64,000 bases of DNA from Crotalaria pallida (lineage: Eukaryota > Streptophyta > Magnoliopsida > Fabales > Fabaceae), in NCBI GenBank assembly GCA_037953625.1, contig CM075650.1, positions 148,767,206 to 148,831,205 on the forward strand, written 5' to 3'. The stretch's first letter is position 1. Each line of letters opens with the position of its first letter. The notes under the pieces are model-generated. The model saw only the letters and a program-made list of their open reading frames with translations. It searched no databases and had not been told where the DNA came from. Position numbers and translations under genes: made by a program. Below, in pieces: positions 37,046 to 49,365 of this stretch.

Positions 37046-38943
37046 TGCAATGATAATAAGACCAGCATATTATCACACCATAAGTTATAATTATATCAAA
37101 AATAACCAGAACAGTAAATCAAGTACCGACCGAGTGACGGTGTACTCACTTTTAGATTGCTTACCAACAAAAAAAGGGCAGCTGCACAGACCAATATTCC
37201 ACTATTAGAGTGTTTAGAAACAAAGCGGAGAAGGGACCGAGCTTAAACCAGTATCATCACCGTTAATTGATATAAACCTAGCGATTGATGTACTGAAAGC
37301 AAACATCGAGATAGGCTCGCCATCGTAGCTGGTATGTTGGTAATGATTATGCCAAGGAAGGTGCAAACAAGTTCAATGATCTGACTAATTGCAAGATCAC
37401 TGACAATTAAGTTCCGATCGAGTTCCTGAGTAGCATGTAATAGAAAAAGCCGAGCAACTTCAGTGTGTTCCTTATTTACATCAAAGTAATGTAGGTCCGC
37501 GAAAGGATGTCTGATGTTCGGAATTATCTGTGTTAACTTGTTAATCGAACAAGATAGATTAAATGTGAGGCAATTAGAAGATAATGAAATAATTTTAACA
37601 CATTTAAAGAGGAAAGATGAGACAACAACATATAATTCAGCAAAAAAAGTCAGGGATTGGAAGTTCGGCGCAGCTAACAATATCAAATAAATGAAATGGG
37701 TTGGACTTAGAAGATGGTTCTAAACAAAGAATAATGTGAGCACGTGGCAATCCTCGAATTTGAAACACAATAGTGTACTTACCTGTGAATATATCCATAT
37801 TAGAGTGGATCTAACAACAAAACAACGTATATGTATGTTAGTAATACATTAGGACGAGGAAGGGGCAAACAAGTTCAATGATCTGACTACTGGCAAGTTC
37901 ACGGCCGAGAAAGCTACGCTCAAGTTCATGAAAATGTAATAGTAAAAGCCAAGAAAGTTCAACGTGCTCCTTATTAACTTCAAAATCATCTAGGTCCCCG
38001 AAATGATCATTGATGGGCGGAGTTATCTATGTTAACTTGTTAATCGAGCACTATAGATTAAGTGTGAGGCAATTAAAATATAATGAAATCAATTCAACGC
38101 TTTGAAAAATGAAAGCAAAACAACAACAAATATTTAAGAAAAAAAGGGAAGGTCCGCGCAAATAACAAAATCATTTAACTCAAATGGGTTAGACTTAGAA
38201 GATGGTTATAAGCAAAGAATAAAGTGAGCATGTGGCAATCCGCGCTTTTGAAACTCAATATTATACATAGCTTTGAAATATATTCATATTACAGTGGATC
38301 TAACACAATAGAACATATATGTGTGTTGGTAATGGACCATGCCAAAGTAGGTACAAACAAGTTCATTGATCTGGCAAATTGCAAGTTCACCGACGAGTAA
38401 GTTCCAATCGAGTTCATGAAAAATGTATAAAAGCCGAGCAAGTTCAATTTTTTCCCTAGTATATTCGTAGTCATCTAGGTCCGCGCAATATCATTGATGT
38501 TCGGAGTTAGCTATGTTAAATTGTTAATCAAACACGATAGATTAAATGTGAGAAAATTAAAAGATAACAAAATCAATTTAAGGCATTGAAAAATGAAAGA
38601 TGAAACAACGGCATATAATTGGAGAAAAAGGATGAGGATTTGGAAATTCCGCGCAAATAACAATATCAATTAAATCAAAGGGGTTAGAATTAGAGGATGG
38701 ATCTAACCAAAGAATAATGTGCATGAAATACGTAAGAGTAAAAGCCGAGCAAGTTAAATGTGCTCCGTATTAGATTCTTAGTCATCTAGGTCCGCGCAAT
38801 GACAACGCATAAAAGAATTAGATTTCAAAGGGTAATAGCAGAATAGATCAGCCACAGTACTCTATAAAATTTTAAAGTTGATATTATGTCAGTAACATTA
38901 AAGAAACAAATAATTGAAAAAACACAACAGTATATTCTTTTGT
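37046..38943. repeat. Helicase-derived repeat field, left copy
   Basis: Built of roughly 490-bp tandem units marked by AACAAGTTCAATGATCTG at 37368, 37869 and (variant) 38356. Each unit includes a degraded piece of the Helitron Rep exon now at 46.6-46.8 kb (TGGGTTGGACTTAGAAGATGG and GCATGTGGCAATCC are shared). On the minus strand the start of one unit still reads ELYVVVSSF, as in the intact gene. The whole block recurs at 41224-43438. Confidence 0.8.
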
Positions 38944-39236
38944 GTGGAAGCTGGTGTGTCGTAGTTTTTGGCGGCGGAGCGGGGCGGCGCGACTCGTGGA
39001 AGCGCGTTAAAAGGCCGGCGTTGACTGAGGCGGAGCGACGCGACTCGTGGAAGGATGGACGGGGCGGCTCGACTGTGAAACCCACCGTCACAGAAAAAAC
39101 GGATCCGGAAGGGAGAAACAAAGCAGATCTGGAACCGTGGCTTGTGGTGGCTTCTGCGGTGGTTGGACGGAGTAGAAAGAGGAAAGTGGTTGGACGGAGT
39201 AGAAGCAGATCTGGACGCAACCTTTAAGAAAAAGTA
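38944..39236. other. GC-rich island with short internal repeats
   Basis: Abruptly GC-rich compared with surroundings. GCGCGACTCGTGGAAG and GACGCGACTCGTGGAAG repeat, as does GTGGTTGGACGGAGTAGAA. Both strands are open (131 codons minus, 113 plus); neither protein is recognisable. It may be a captured gene fragment or 5' UTR. The left boundary coincides with the end of the repeat field copy. Confidence 0.45.
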
Positions 39237-39651
39237 GCAGGATTGTTCTTATAGAGAAATGTAAACTGATGTGTTTTATTGATTGAACAATACCAATAAT
39301 ATATACATGAGCTTAGGCATGAATATATTTACAGGATCTTAACAAACTATAGAATATACTATACAACACTTATCAGAGTATAGATACAACAAGATAAAAG
39401 GATAAGGAATAGATGGTTAGAGTTGTTGCATGATTTTCGGTTTTATCCAACAGTTTTTGTAGGCAAAATAAAAAAATATGGAAAAGTCAACAAGAAAAAG
39501 CCAAAAGGTAGAAGGTGGAAAGATAGAAGGTGGTGGGGTTTGGGGTTTTTTTCTTCTTTTTTTTAATGCTGAAGGGCATAATGGATATTTCCCCATTAAA
39601 ATGGGGTTTGGGGGATAATAATGGGGTTCGTAGACTAACTCCCAAGGTTTA

Positions 39652-39933
39652 CTCCCTCCGTTTTGAAATATAAGCAAAAAAAACATCATTCTCTTGTTTT
39701 GAAATATAAGCAAAACTAACTAACTTTTTTAAATTTTATTTCATTGACAATGCCACTTTCCTAAAACATTTCTAGAAAATTGTTATCTTATTCAATTTTT
39801 ATTTCATTCTCAATGCAACTTTCCTAAAATACCCCTATTCTTTTATAAATTTTTGAAAATTAAATACAATCAACTAACCTCCTTAATAAGCGCAAATATG
39901 GTTAATTTTGCTTATAATATGAAACGGAGGGAG
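39652..39933. mobile_element. Stowaway-like MITE, 282 bp
   Basis: CTCCCTCCGTTTTGAAATAT at the left, ATAATATGAAACGGAGGGAG at the right, TA at both ends (39650-39651, 39934-39935). A piece of the same family lies at 54080-54300 in the loop of the foldback element. Confidence 0.88.
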
Positions 39934-40194
39934 TATGACGAATAAATGGTGGCACAAGAAAATAGGAGTCAGAAGCGTCTGTTTAGCATTGGGAACGGCA
40001 AAGTAATTATGAAGGCATTTAATGCACTTGTGGCTATAAAATCTTCAGTTTTTACCAAGAAAAGCCATGAGTTACAATGGAAAAACTCAAACAATGACTC
40101 CATGATTTCTGGAAAGAAGAGAAAAGATTCATATTCCACACAAATGAGAGTTCATCAAAGGATAAATATGTGGGATTAAGGTATTCGGATGAAG

Positions 40195-41223
40195 ACAAGT
40201 AAATGAAGAATTGTCGACTCCGAATACCACCTTTCCCCTCTTGGGTAGTGAAAGGATAAATATGTGGGATTACATAGATTCCACTTCCGATGTTTCAAGA
40301 TAATGTTAAGGACTCCGAATTGGAGGAAGCATTTAACTTGATAAATAACCATTGGAGGAGTCTTTGTAATCTCATAGGTCAAGGTTTGTGTCCTGCCAGG
40401 ATCGACTACGACCGCCTTTCCCATTAAAGAGGGAAAGGAAATAAGTCCTTTGACGACATTTTGTTGGAAGTGTCGGGTACAGGTTATTCGATTGAATGCT
40501 GGTTAAACAGCGTTTAGTTGAGTTACTTGTCACCGATTCCAATTGAATGTTGAAAAGGCCGACAGTGGGGCAAAAGTGTCGAAGGTTTATTTCAGCGATA
40601 GCCCCATCTGTCGAAAGGAGCTTGGTGTCGGTAAATATCACAAGAACCAGAGACTGGAGCACAACAACGTCAAAGCTACGACCAACAAAGAGACTTAGAC
40701 AAATCTCAAGAGTCAAAGGTTGCAGTCGAAGGGAAGTGCTAGTCGAAGGAAGTAACAACAAAGACGTCACCACAAAGCCCGACAGAAATATCCACTAAAG
40801 CCCAAACCACGACGTGGGCAGTTACATCGTGGGGATAGCGTAGTGGGTAGTTATTAGGAACGTGGGTTATGCAGTTATGCAGAAAACACGATGCAACTTT
40901 GTAAGTAGTTTCGGATTCCTATAAATAGGAAGTCCTTAGTTTGTAATCGGGGTCGGTTGCTAGATAAACACAGCCAGGCTAAAAATCCTAAGCGTCTCAG
41001 ACACAGCAGACAAACGGAGAAAACACAATTGTAAAGGGCCTCAACCTTCCACCCATTTAAATTCAATGCAAATTTACATATTGCTGCACCTTTTACTTAA
41101 CTGCAATTTATTTTTCCTTGCAATCTAATCGCTTTTCTTTACGATTCCTTGCACTTTACATTTTTGCAAATTTTATTCGACGGCATCTTGTCTTTAGTGT
41201 CGGTTTTATGCTTCCTGTTTTTG
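40195..41223 (+). mobile_element. LTR-like remnant
   Basis: Intergenic block with LTR features: a TATA box CCTATAAATAGG at 40918-40929, a downstream transcribed-like region with T-rich stretches, and an end ...TTTTTGCA exactly where the right copy of the helicase-derived repeat field begins (41224). No matching second LTR, start or target duplication was found, so limits are approximate. Confidence 0.4.
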
Positions 41224-43438
41224 CAATGATAATAAGACCAGCAGATTACCACACAATAAGTTATAATTATATCAAACATAACCAGATCGGTAAATCAAGT
41301 ACCGACAGATTGAATAAGTACTCACTTTTGGATTGCTTACCTACAAAAAGCGATCAACTGCACAAGACCAATAATGCAGAATTAGAGTGGTTAGAAAAAA
41401 GCGGACGAGGGACCGAGCAAAATTAGTATCATCACCGTTAATTGATAGAAACCTAACTATTGTTTAACTGAAAGTAAACATCGAGATAGCCTCGCCATTC
41501 TAGCTTGTATGTTGGTAATGACTATGCCAAGGAAGGTGCAAACAAGTTCAATGATGTGACTAATTGCAAAATCACTGACAATTAAGTTCCGATCAAGTGC
41601 ACGAGCGAGTAAATTCGGCTCAAGTTCATGAAAATGTAGTAGCAACAGTCGAGCAAGTAAACATGCTCCTTATTAACCTCAAAATCATCTAGGTCCGCGC
41701 AAATGATCATTGATGGGCGGTGTTATCTATTTTAACTTGTTAATCAATGACTATAGATTAAATGTGAGGCAATTAAAAGATAATGAAATCAATTTAATGC
41801 ATTGAAAGATGAAAGGAAAACAACGGCATATAATTCAGAAAAAATGGTCAAGACTTAGAAGTTCCGCGCAAATAACAAAATCATTTAAATCAAATGGGTT
41901 GGACTTAGAAGATGGTTATAACAAAAGAATAACGTGAGAATGTGGCAATCCGCGCTTTTGAAACTCAGTATTATACATAGATTTGAAATATATTCATATT
42001 ACAGTGGATCTAACACAATACAACATATATGTGTGTTGGTAATGCACCATACCGAAGTAGGTACAAACAAGTTCAATGATTTGGCAAATTGCAAGTTCAC
42101 TGACGAGTAAGTTCCGATCGAGTTCATGAAATATATATGAAAGCCGAGCAAGTTCAATTTGTTCCTTAATATCTTCGGGTCAGCTGGCCCGCGCCAAGGA
42201 AGATGCAAACAAGTTCAATGATCTGACTAATTGCAATATCACTGACAATTAAGTTCCGCTCGAGGTCCTGAGTAGCGTGTTATGGAAAAACCGAGCATGT
42301 TCAATGTGTTGATTATTTACGTCAAAGAGAAAAGATGAAACAACAATATATAATTTAACACGTTTAAAGAGAAAAGATGAAACAACAATATATAATTCAA
42401 CAAAAAAGTTGAGGGATTGGAAGTTCATCGCAGCTAACAATATCAAATAAATGAAATGGGTTGGACTTAGAAGATGGTTCTAAATAAAGAATAATGTGAG
42501 CACATGGCAATCCGCGCATTTGAAAAACAATAGTATACATACCTGTGAATATATCCATATTAGATTGGATCTAACAACAAAACAACGTATATGTATGTTA
42601 GTAATACATTAGGACGAGGAAGGGGCAAACAAGTTCAATGATCTGACTACTGGCAAGTTAACGGCCGAGAAAGTTATGCTCAAGTTCATGAAAATGTAAT
42701 AGTAAAAGCCGAGCAAGTGCAACGTGTTGTGTATAAACTTCGAAATCATCTAGGGCCGCGCTTTTGAAACTGAATATTATACAGTGGATCTAACACAATA
42801 CAACATATATGTGGTTGGTAATGCACCATGCGGAAGTAGGTACAAACAAGTTCAATGATCTGGCAAATTGCAAGTTCACTGACGAGTAAGTTCCGATCGA
42901 GTTCATAAAATATATATAAAGCCGAGCAAGTTCAATTTGTTCCTTAATATCTTCATAGTCATCTAGGTCCGCGCAATGATCATTGACGATCGGAGTTATC
43001 TATGTTAACTTGTTAATCAAACACGATAGATTAAATGAGAGGAAACTAAAAAATAACAAAATCAATTTAAGCCATTGAAAAATGAAATATGAATTAACGG
43101 CAAATAAATCGAGAAAAAGGATGAGGACTTGTTAATTCCCCGCAATTAACAATGTCAATTAAATCAAAGGGGTTGGAATTAGAAGATGGTTCTAACCAAA
43201 GAATAATGTGCATGTAATACGTAATAATAAAGGCCAAGCAGGTTCAATGTCCTCGGTATTTGCTTCTGAGTCATCTAGGTCGGCGCATTGATAACGCATA
43301 AAAGGATTAGATTTCAAAGGGTAATACAAGAATAGCTCAACCACAGTACTCTAAAAAATGTTAAAGTTGATATTATATCAGTAACATTAAAAAAACAAAT
43401 AATTGAGAAAACACAACAGCATATTCTTTTGTGTGGAA
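41224..43438. repeat. Helicase-derived repeat field, right copy
   Basis: Same order of phrases as 37046-38943, from ATGATAATAAGACCAGCA to CAGTAACATTAAA and TTCTTTTGTGTGGAA at the end, with extra internal rearrangement. Unit markers AACAAGTTCAATGAT lie at 41543, 42067, 42208, 42628 and 42846. It runs up to the 3' side of the Rep/helicase gene. Confidence 0.8.
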
Positions 43439-43826
43439 TGTTTAATCAAAGATTAGGAATTAGCTTTGCATGATATCAATAAAGATAATGAATCAAAATA
43501 AAAGACATGGTGGTAATAAATTGAAAAAAGAGGATCCGAACATGTAATGAATCATGCATACTGGAGCATTAAAAAAGTAAAAAACGATCAAAATAAGATA
43601 AATAGCAAACAATTAGTGCGATGGATTATATAACGAAGGATAACAGGTAAGGAAAAAAAATCTGAAAGCTATATGAGTATAACATTTTTCCGTGCATCAT
43701 ATTTTCAATATGAAGATAAAAAAGAACGATATAAAAAGACAAATACAACACATAAACATACATGCATTAAATTGATGAAATTGCAGAAGTTTGCACAATG
43801 TAATTTACATGCTAAATAAAATATAA
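43439..43826. other. 3' flank of the Helitron Rep/helicase gene
   Basis: AT-rich, no coding frame; expected to hold the 3' UTR of the minus-strand gene. Confidence 0.4.
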
Positions 43827-46800
43827 TTAAATGCGGTTAAAAACTTCTTGATAAACAGCATTATTAGTAGTTCCATATGGTTGGTCATCTGTACTTTCAA
43901 CCAAAACCTTCCATCCGAGTGGAGATTTAACCCTTGAAAGAGCAACATAAAGTTGACCATGAGCAAATACTGGCTTATTTAGGTAAAGTCCAACATGAGA
44001 AAGCGTCTGTCCCTGACTTTTATTAATAGTCATTGAGAAACATAGGGCCAACGGAACTGTCGGCGGGAAAACTTAAATGGCAAATTAGGATCAGAGGGGA
44101 TCAAATTCATCCGAGGAATAAAAACCCTTTGACCAAAATTTGAACCAGTTACAATCCGCGCATGTATAACGTTATTTCCAAGGTCAATAACAATCAGTCT
44201 TGTGCCATTACACAGCCCAATTGCTTGGTCAATATTACGAAGAAGCATAACAGGAACTCCAGGCTTGAGTACAAGTTTATGGTTGGGGATACCAGAACAT
44301 TTTATCATATTCAAAAATTCCGTACTCACCCATTGAATATCAGGAGCAATATCATTCTCAACAACAGGGATGGTATCAGCGCTTAAATATATCTTCGCTT
44401 CACCAGGAACCAGTGATAATACATAATCATTAATTTTTTCAACAGCTTCCAACCGTGGAGAAAGGACAGCACGCTCCTCAAAATACTTATCATTATCAAA
44501 GTTAGCTTCCAGATCGGGATAGGTAGCAATGACAATATCAACAACAGGGTTAACCGAACGATCAACTAAGAAATTAGAGGGAATCTGGAGTTTGAATTCA
44601 CCATCAACATCAACACCAACCCTACCATCACCAATGCGCAAAATCCATTCACCAAATTTTGCGACCTGAGTAGAGTCAACATCGCCAATATTGGATGACA
44701 ACCTCATGTTTTGCGAAAGTACAAGAACAATACATCTACTCCAAAGATAAGATGAGTTCACAGTGGACATAATTATAGTTGCTCTATTAGCTCTTGGAAT
44801 AACCGGAAGTATCTGTCGGAAGTCACCTCCAAGAACCAACGTCTTTCCTCCAAATGGGACATCCAAATTGCCATCTGAGTCAGAACGCATGATGTCACGC
44901 ATTGTTCTGTCAAATGCCTCAAATGCCCATTTATTAACCATTGGAGCTTCATCCCATATTATCAATGTTGCAGACCGAAGTAGTTGAGCCTTCAAACTAC
45001 CTTGCTTAATATTGCAACATGAATCAGAATTTAAATCAAGAGGAATAGAGAAAATCGAATGTGCAGTTCGTCCACCAGGAAGCAAGAGAGAAGCGATACC
45101 ACTTGAAGCAACATTTATGATAATTTTCTTCTGGGATCTAAATAGATATGATAATGTGTTTCACAGAAATGTCTTGTCTGTGCCACCAAAACCATATACA
45201 AAGGAAAATCCACCATGGTCGGAGTTAGCAGCATTTACAATGCAATTATAGGCCCGCAGTTGATCCGAGTTTAAGCACTCAAAATTACGTTGATGAAGTA
45301 AACACATCTCTTCAACATTGTAGTTCAACTCATTAATTATATAAATATTTTCATATATGGAGTAGTCAATGTCAGCTGGGTACGGCATTCCAGGAAAATC
45401 TTTGAGTGATCGTCCATTAAGATGCAGCAAAGATTCAATCTCTTTCAAACAAATATTAGCAGCATCACCAGTAGAGATTTGAGCATCTGAATTAGTTAAA
45501 AATGTTGGAATGATAGAGATATAAAGAAAAACCAAAACAATAATAAGTAACAAATATATATTATACCTTCACCATAGGGAATTTTTTTACGACGCAAATC
45601 ATCAGCCAATAGGTCACAAGTTTTGTCTCAAACATTTGAAGGATTACTCATGGAATTAGACATCAGGAGCTCAGCAAATAACCTCCGAATAAATTTACCA
45701 GAAGACAAGAAATAAGCTTCATGAATACCATTAATATATTCTTTATCATCAACAAGCAATCCCAGGGCAAAACATGCTTTCTTAAACGATTCATAAATAA
45801 CTCCATTAACAGTCTTGATGTCATCAAAGCTTGTGCATCCACGCTGGAAGTTTAGTAAAATACGCATAAAATGTAACTCACCAGTACCAGCTGGGATAAA
45901 ATTGAGTCTCCCAACTGAAAATCCCTTTCGCCTAGGACGCCATTCTTTGAGATGTGAATTGAATACAAATTTAGCTGGAAAATCTACATAGGTCAAGGAA
46001 CGACCCTCTTCATAAACTTGATTTGCACGCATCAATGCAAGAAACATTGTTGTTGAGTCACGGGAATGGGAAACAACATTATCAATTAGCTCTCGGTCAC
46101 AGAAAACTATGTTTTGTTCACCAGGTAAATGAAACGTAAGACGCTAAACAGCTGGCCATCTCTGGTGAATCTCAAAAGCAAATAATCTTCAAACAGACTC
46201 ACACGGAGAAAGGTATCTACAATCATAGTATTCCTTGATTTCATCAACAACAGCATCAGGTGCGGAATTATCCATACGATCAACAGCAACAGTGACACGG
46301 TCTGGACCTTTGCTAACATATTTGAACAGGTACTTTATGAAATTCGATTGGTTACAAAATTCGATGTTAATATGAGCCCGATACTTCATAAGAAGCAAAG
46401 GGTTGTAAGGAACAACATAAGCATTGCACAATCTAACACCATTGCGTTCAATAGTAAAACCAAGATCTCGACGTCTATATACTGGATACCCCGCATCATC
46501 GAAGTAAGTGTTGGGATTATATTTCTTTGGGAAGAGCTTAAAACATCTTCCATTCTGCATGCAAGGTGAAGTAGGCCGAGCATGGCCACAGGGACCATGT
46601 ATCATGAAAGATGAAACAACGACATATAATTCAGGAAAAAGGTCAGGGTTTGGAAGTTCCGCGCAAATAACACTATCAATTAAATCAAATGGGTTGGACT
46701 TAGAAGATGGTTCTAACCAAAGAAGAATGTGCGCATGTGGCAATCCACGCTTTTGAAACTCAATAGTATACATACCTGTGAAATGTATAAGTATTAGAGT

Positions 46801-48501
46801 GATTCCAACACAATACAAAATATATGTATAACAATTTATAATGCGTACCAACAACCAATGGTCCAAACACAGATCCATCTTTGAAGTCTTTCATCATTGC
46901 ATCCAGTTTCATTTTGAAAATATGACAAACAATGTCTGGCCTATCTGCAGCACTAAGTCCTTCAGCAACCATGTATCTATCAATTTCGGGCCATTTAGGA
47001 TTACATGTGAATGTAATGAAAAAATCTGGATAACCATACTTTTTACATATAGCCATAGCATCTTGACAATTGTTGAACATATATCTACGACCACCAACAA
47101 ATGATGATGGTAGAACAATACGTTTCCCAATAGCAGAAGCTTGTAAGTCACCGCGATCTAATGCATCTTCCACACCCTTCAAAAATTCCGACCTTATCTC
47201 TTTTTGTTTACCTCTTATAAACGAAAGTCTCTGTGACTCAACCATTGAGTAGCAATCCACCACAAACTGCTGAAATAAACGCTGACTCCTAACTAACAGT
47301 CCTCGATCACTCTGCCTATGTTGTATTCGAAAGGCAACATACTCTCGCAGGGTAACACGATCACGGAAACCTGGAACATGATCGGCAGGTAGACCAGAAC
47401 GAAGAATATGTTCATGAAAACCATCCTCACCATACGGAAAAAGGATTGGGTATTGAAGAGGAAGGTAACAAGGGTGAGTTTCGTGTATCCGTTGAAGATA
47501 ACCAGAAGTAGAACGAACAACAATGTCTCGAAGTAAATTTGGGCCATCAAAATCACCGACAATCAAAGCAGCAACCTCATCTACTGAAGGAAGATTATAA
47601 ACACGGACATCATTAGACCGATGACGCAACAACCGGAGAGAGAAGTGAGGGATAAATTGGTTATGGCTGTAATCCCTGATCTGTCTGAAGATCTTAACCA
47701 AAATATTGAACTCATCAAACATGGATATAAAATCACGGACCAGTGATATATCAAGTGGCATACCACTGTCATTGGATCTGAAAAAACAAAGTACGAAATA
47801 AAAAAGTGAAACAAATTAAAAAAACCTATTATCAAAAATTTAATGCTACCTACCCAAAGTGGCTAATGCGGTTAGAAATCTCATTGTCAGTATCATAAAT
47901 GTATAGCTGCATAAACTTAGGCCTGTCCAAATTATCTGGGAACAAAGAACCAATACGATGATATTCTGTCCACCAATTATAAACTGTGGAGGACCACGAC
48001 CATCATTACTTGAGTTGCTAACATTGCCTCCGAGCGATGTAAAAGCAAACATACTATTATAAGTCCTTATATTTTGGAAAAAATTGATCCGACGATCATC
48101 AGATCCAGACATTAGCCCATATATAAGGGGAGGTGGAGTAGACAACGGTGGCAGTGTGACATCACCTTTCATACAACACAAAGAAAACTCAGCCAGCATA
48201 ACATTCTTATTCTTATCACTCCTTTCATCATGCCACATAGAAGCATTGCAGTGTTTGCATGTGAGTTCCATGTCGCCAAAATCAAGATAAGCTGTGCAGA
48301 AACGGAATCTTCATCACAATACACTAAATATATAAAATAACAATATAGCTAACAAGGTGTCAGAGTACCTGTATTTTCAGACACGTCAAACAATAAATGG
48401 TTATGGGACAATGTTGATATTAGATATTCACAGTAGGATGCATTATCAGAGACATACAAGTCAGCAATTTCATCACCTGTTAGTGATTTGCGAAATTCCA
48501 T
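43827..48501 (-). pseudogene. Helitron RepHel (HUH Rep + Pif1-type helicase), inactivated
   Basis: Starts ATG at 48501 (MEFRKSLTGDE), exon 1 to 48369, exon 2 from 48299 (AYLDFGDMELTCKHC, a zinc-finger-like start); at least two more introns (near 47.8 and 46.8 kb). Rep region: FITFTCNPKWPEI (about 46985-47025), GLPHAHILLWL with the HUH-type His pair (about 46730), KYLFKYVSKG with the catalytic Tyr region (about 46320). Helicase region: Walker A at 45170-45195, Walker B IIWDEAP (about 44950), GGDFRQILPVIP (about 44820), and INKSQGQTL, LYVALSRV near the end. Lesions: frameshifts near 47960 and 44053; in-frame stops at 46189-46191 (TGA for Trp), 46144-46146 (TAG for Gln), 45628-45630 (TGA for Trp) and 45161-45163 (TGA for Trp); Walker A GGTGKT is GGTDKT. 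No APE endonuclease, as usual for plant Helitrons. Certain as a family, certainly non-functional as read. Confidence 0.95.
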
Positions 48502-49365
48502 TATAGAAAATAGTTTTATTCAATTACTGAGAATTAATACAAGTGAATTAACAAAGGAGAAAAAGATGAAAAAGCAGAGAAAAAACACAGGTGAAAAGTC
48601 GAGCGGCGAGCAAACATATTGTGCTTGGTATCGGTGAGAGGAAACTACAAAAAAAATGCTTAGCATATTTCTTACATGGGTTATACAAAATCCAAAAAAA
48701 AAAGTTAAATAAAACTTGTTAGAGAGATTAAAGCTAAAAAAATTAAATAACATACGCGTATTAGCAGCAGTGAATGATGGACCACGCCGACGAAGACGAA
48801 GATCTTCTTGAAAATACATAAGGAAGTTCGGAAGATAAATGACAGTTTGAAATAAATGTGTAACCGTATGTTACAAATACATAAGAAGCAGTGCGTGGAT
48901 ATGTATGATATGATTAACGGAAAGTATACCCCGACCATACGCAGAGTACATCAATTTTGTTTGATTCATTAAGTGTGCCGAACAAAATGTGAAAAAATGG
49001 ATTTTTAAAGAGGTGAAAAATATAGGGCCAACCTATATGGAAAGTTGGAGCGAAAGACAAACATTAACAATAAGATGGAAATAGAAAAAGGAATCAGATG
49101 CAGGAGGAAAAGAAATAGACAAGGCAAATAAGGCAGACTATTATACAATTTTATTTATAATTAAGGAAACATACAAAAGGCTAACCGACAAGGTAAAAGA
49201 CAAATACATCAAACACAAGTAAAACACTAAATCTACCGAGCGAAACATTAGACTGGTAATGAAAGTGCTCTAAGACAGAGACGGAACTCAAAAGAAAGGT
49301 AAGTAAATGAATCAGAAACGTTAAACAGACGGACGTCAACACAACAAAGTTGTCTTGCAAACGAT
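48502..49365. promoter_or_regulatory. Spacer between RepHel and RPA-like gene A
   Basis: Upstream of RepHel and downstream of gene A. No additional coding frame; promoter of RepHel expected here. Confidence 0.4.

Noticed and set aside
37046..43438. CRISPR-like or satellite array from the regularly spaced units
   Set aside because: Units are about 490 bp, diverged, and derived from a helicase exon; there is no short direct repeat with unique spacers.
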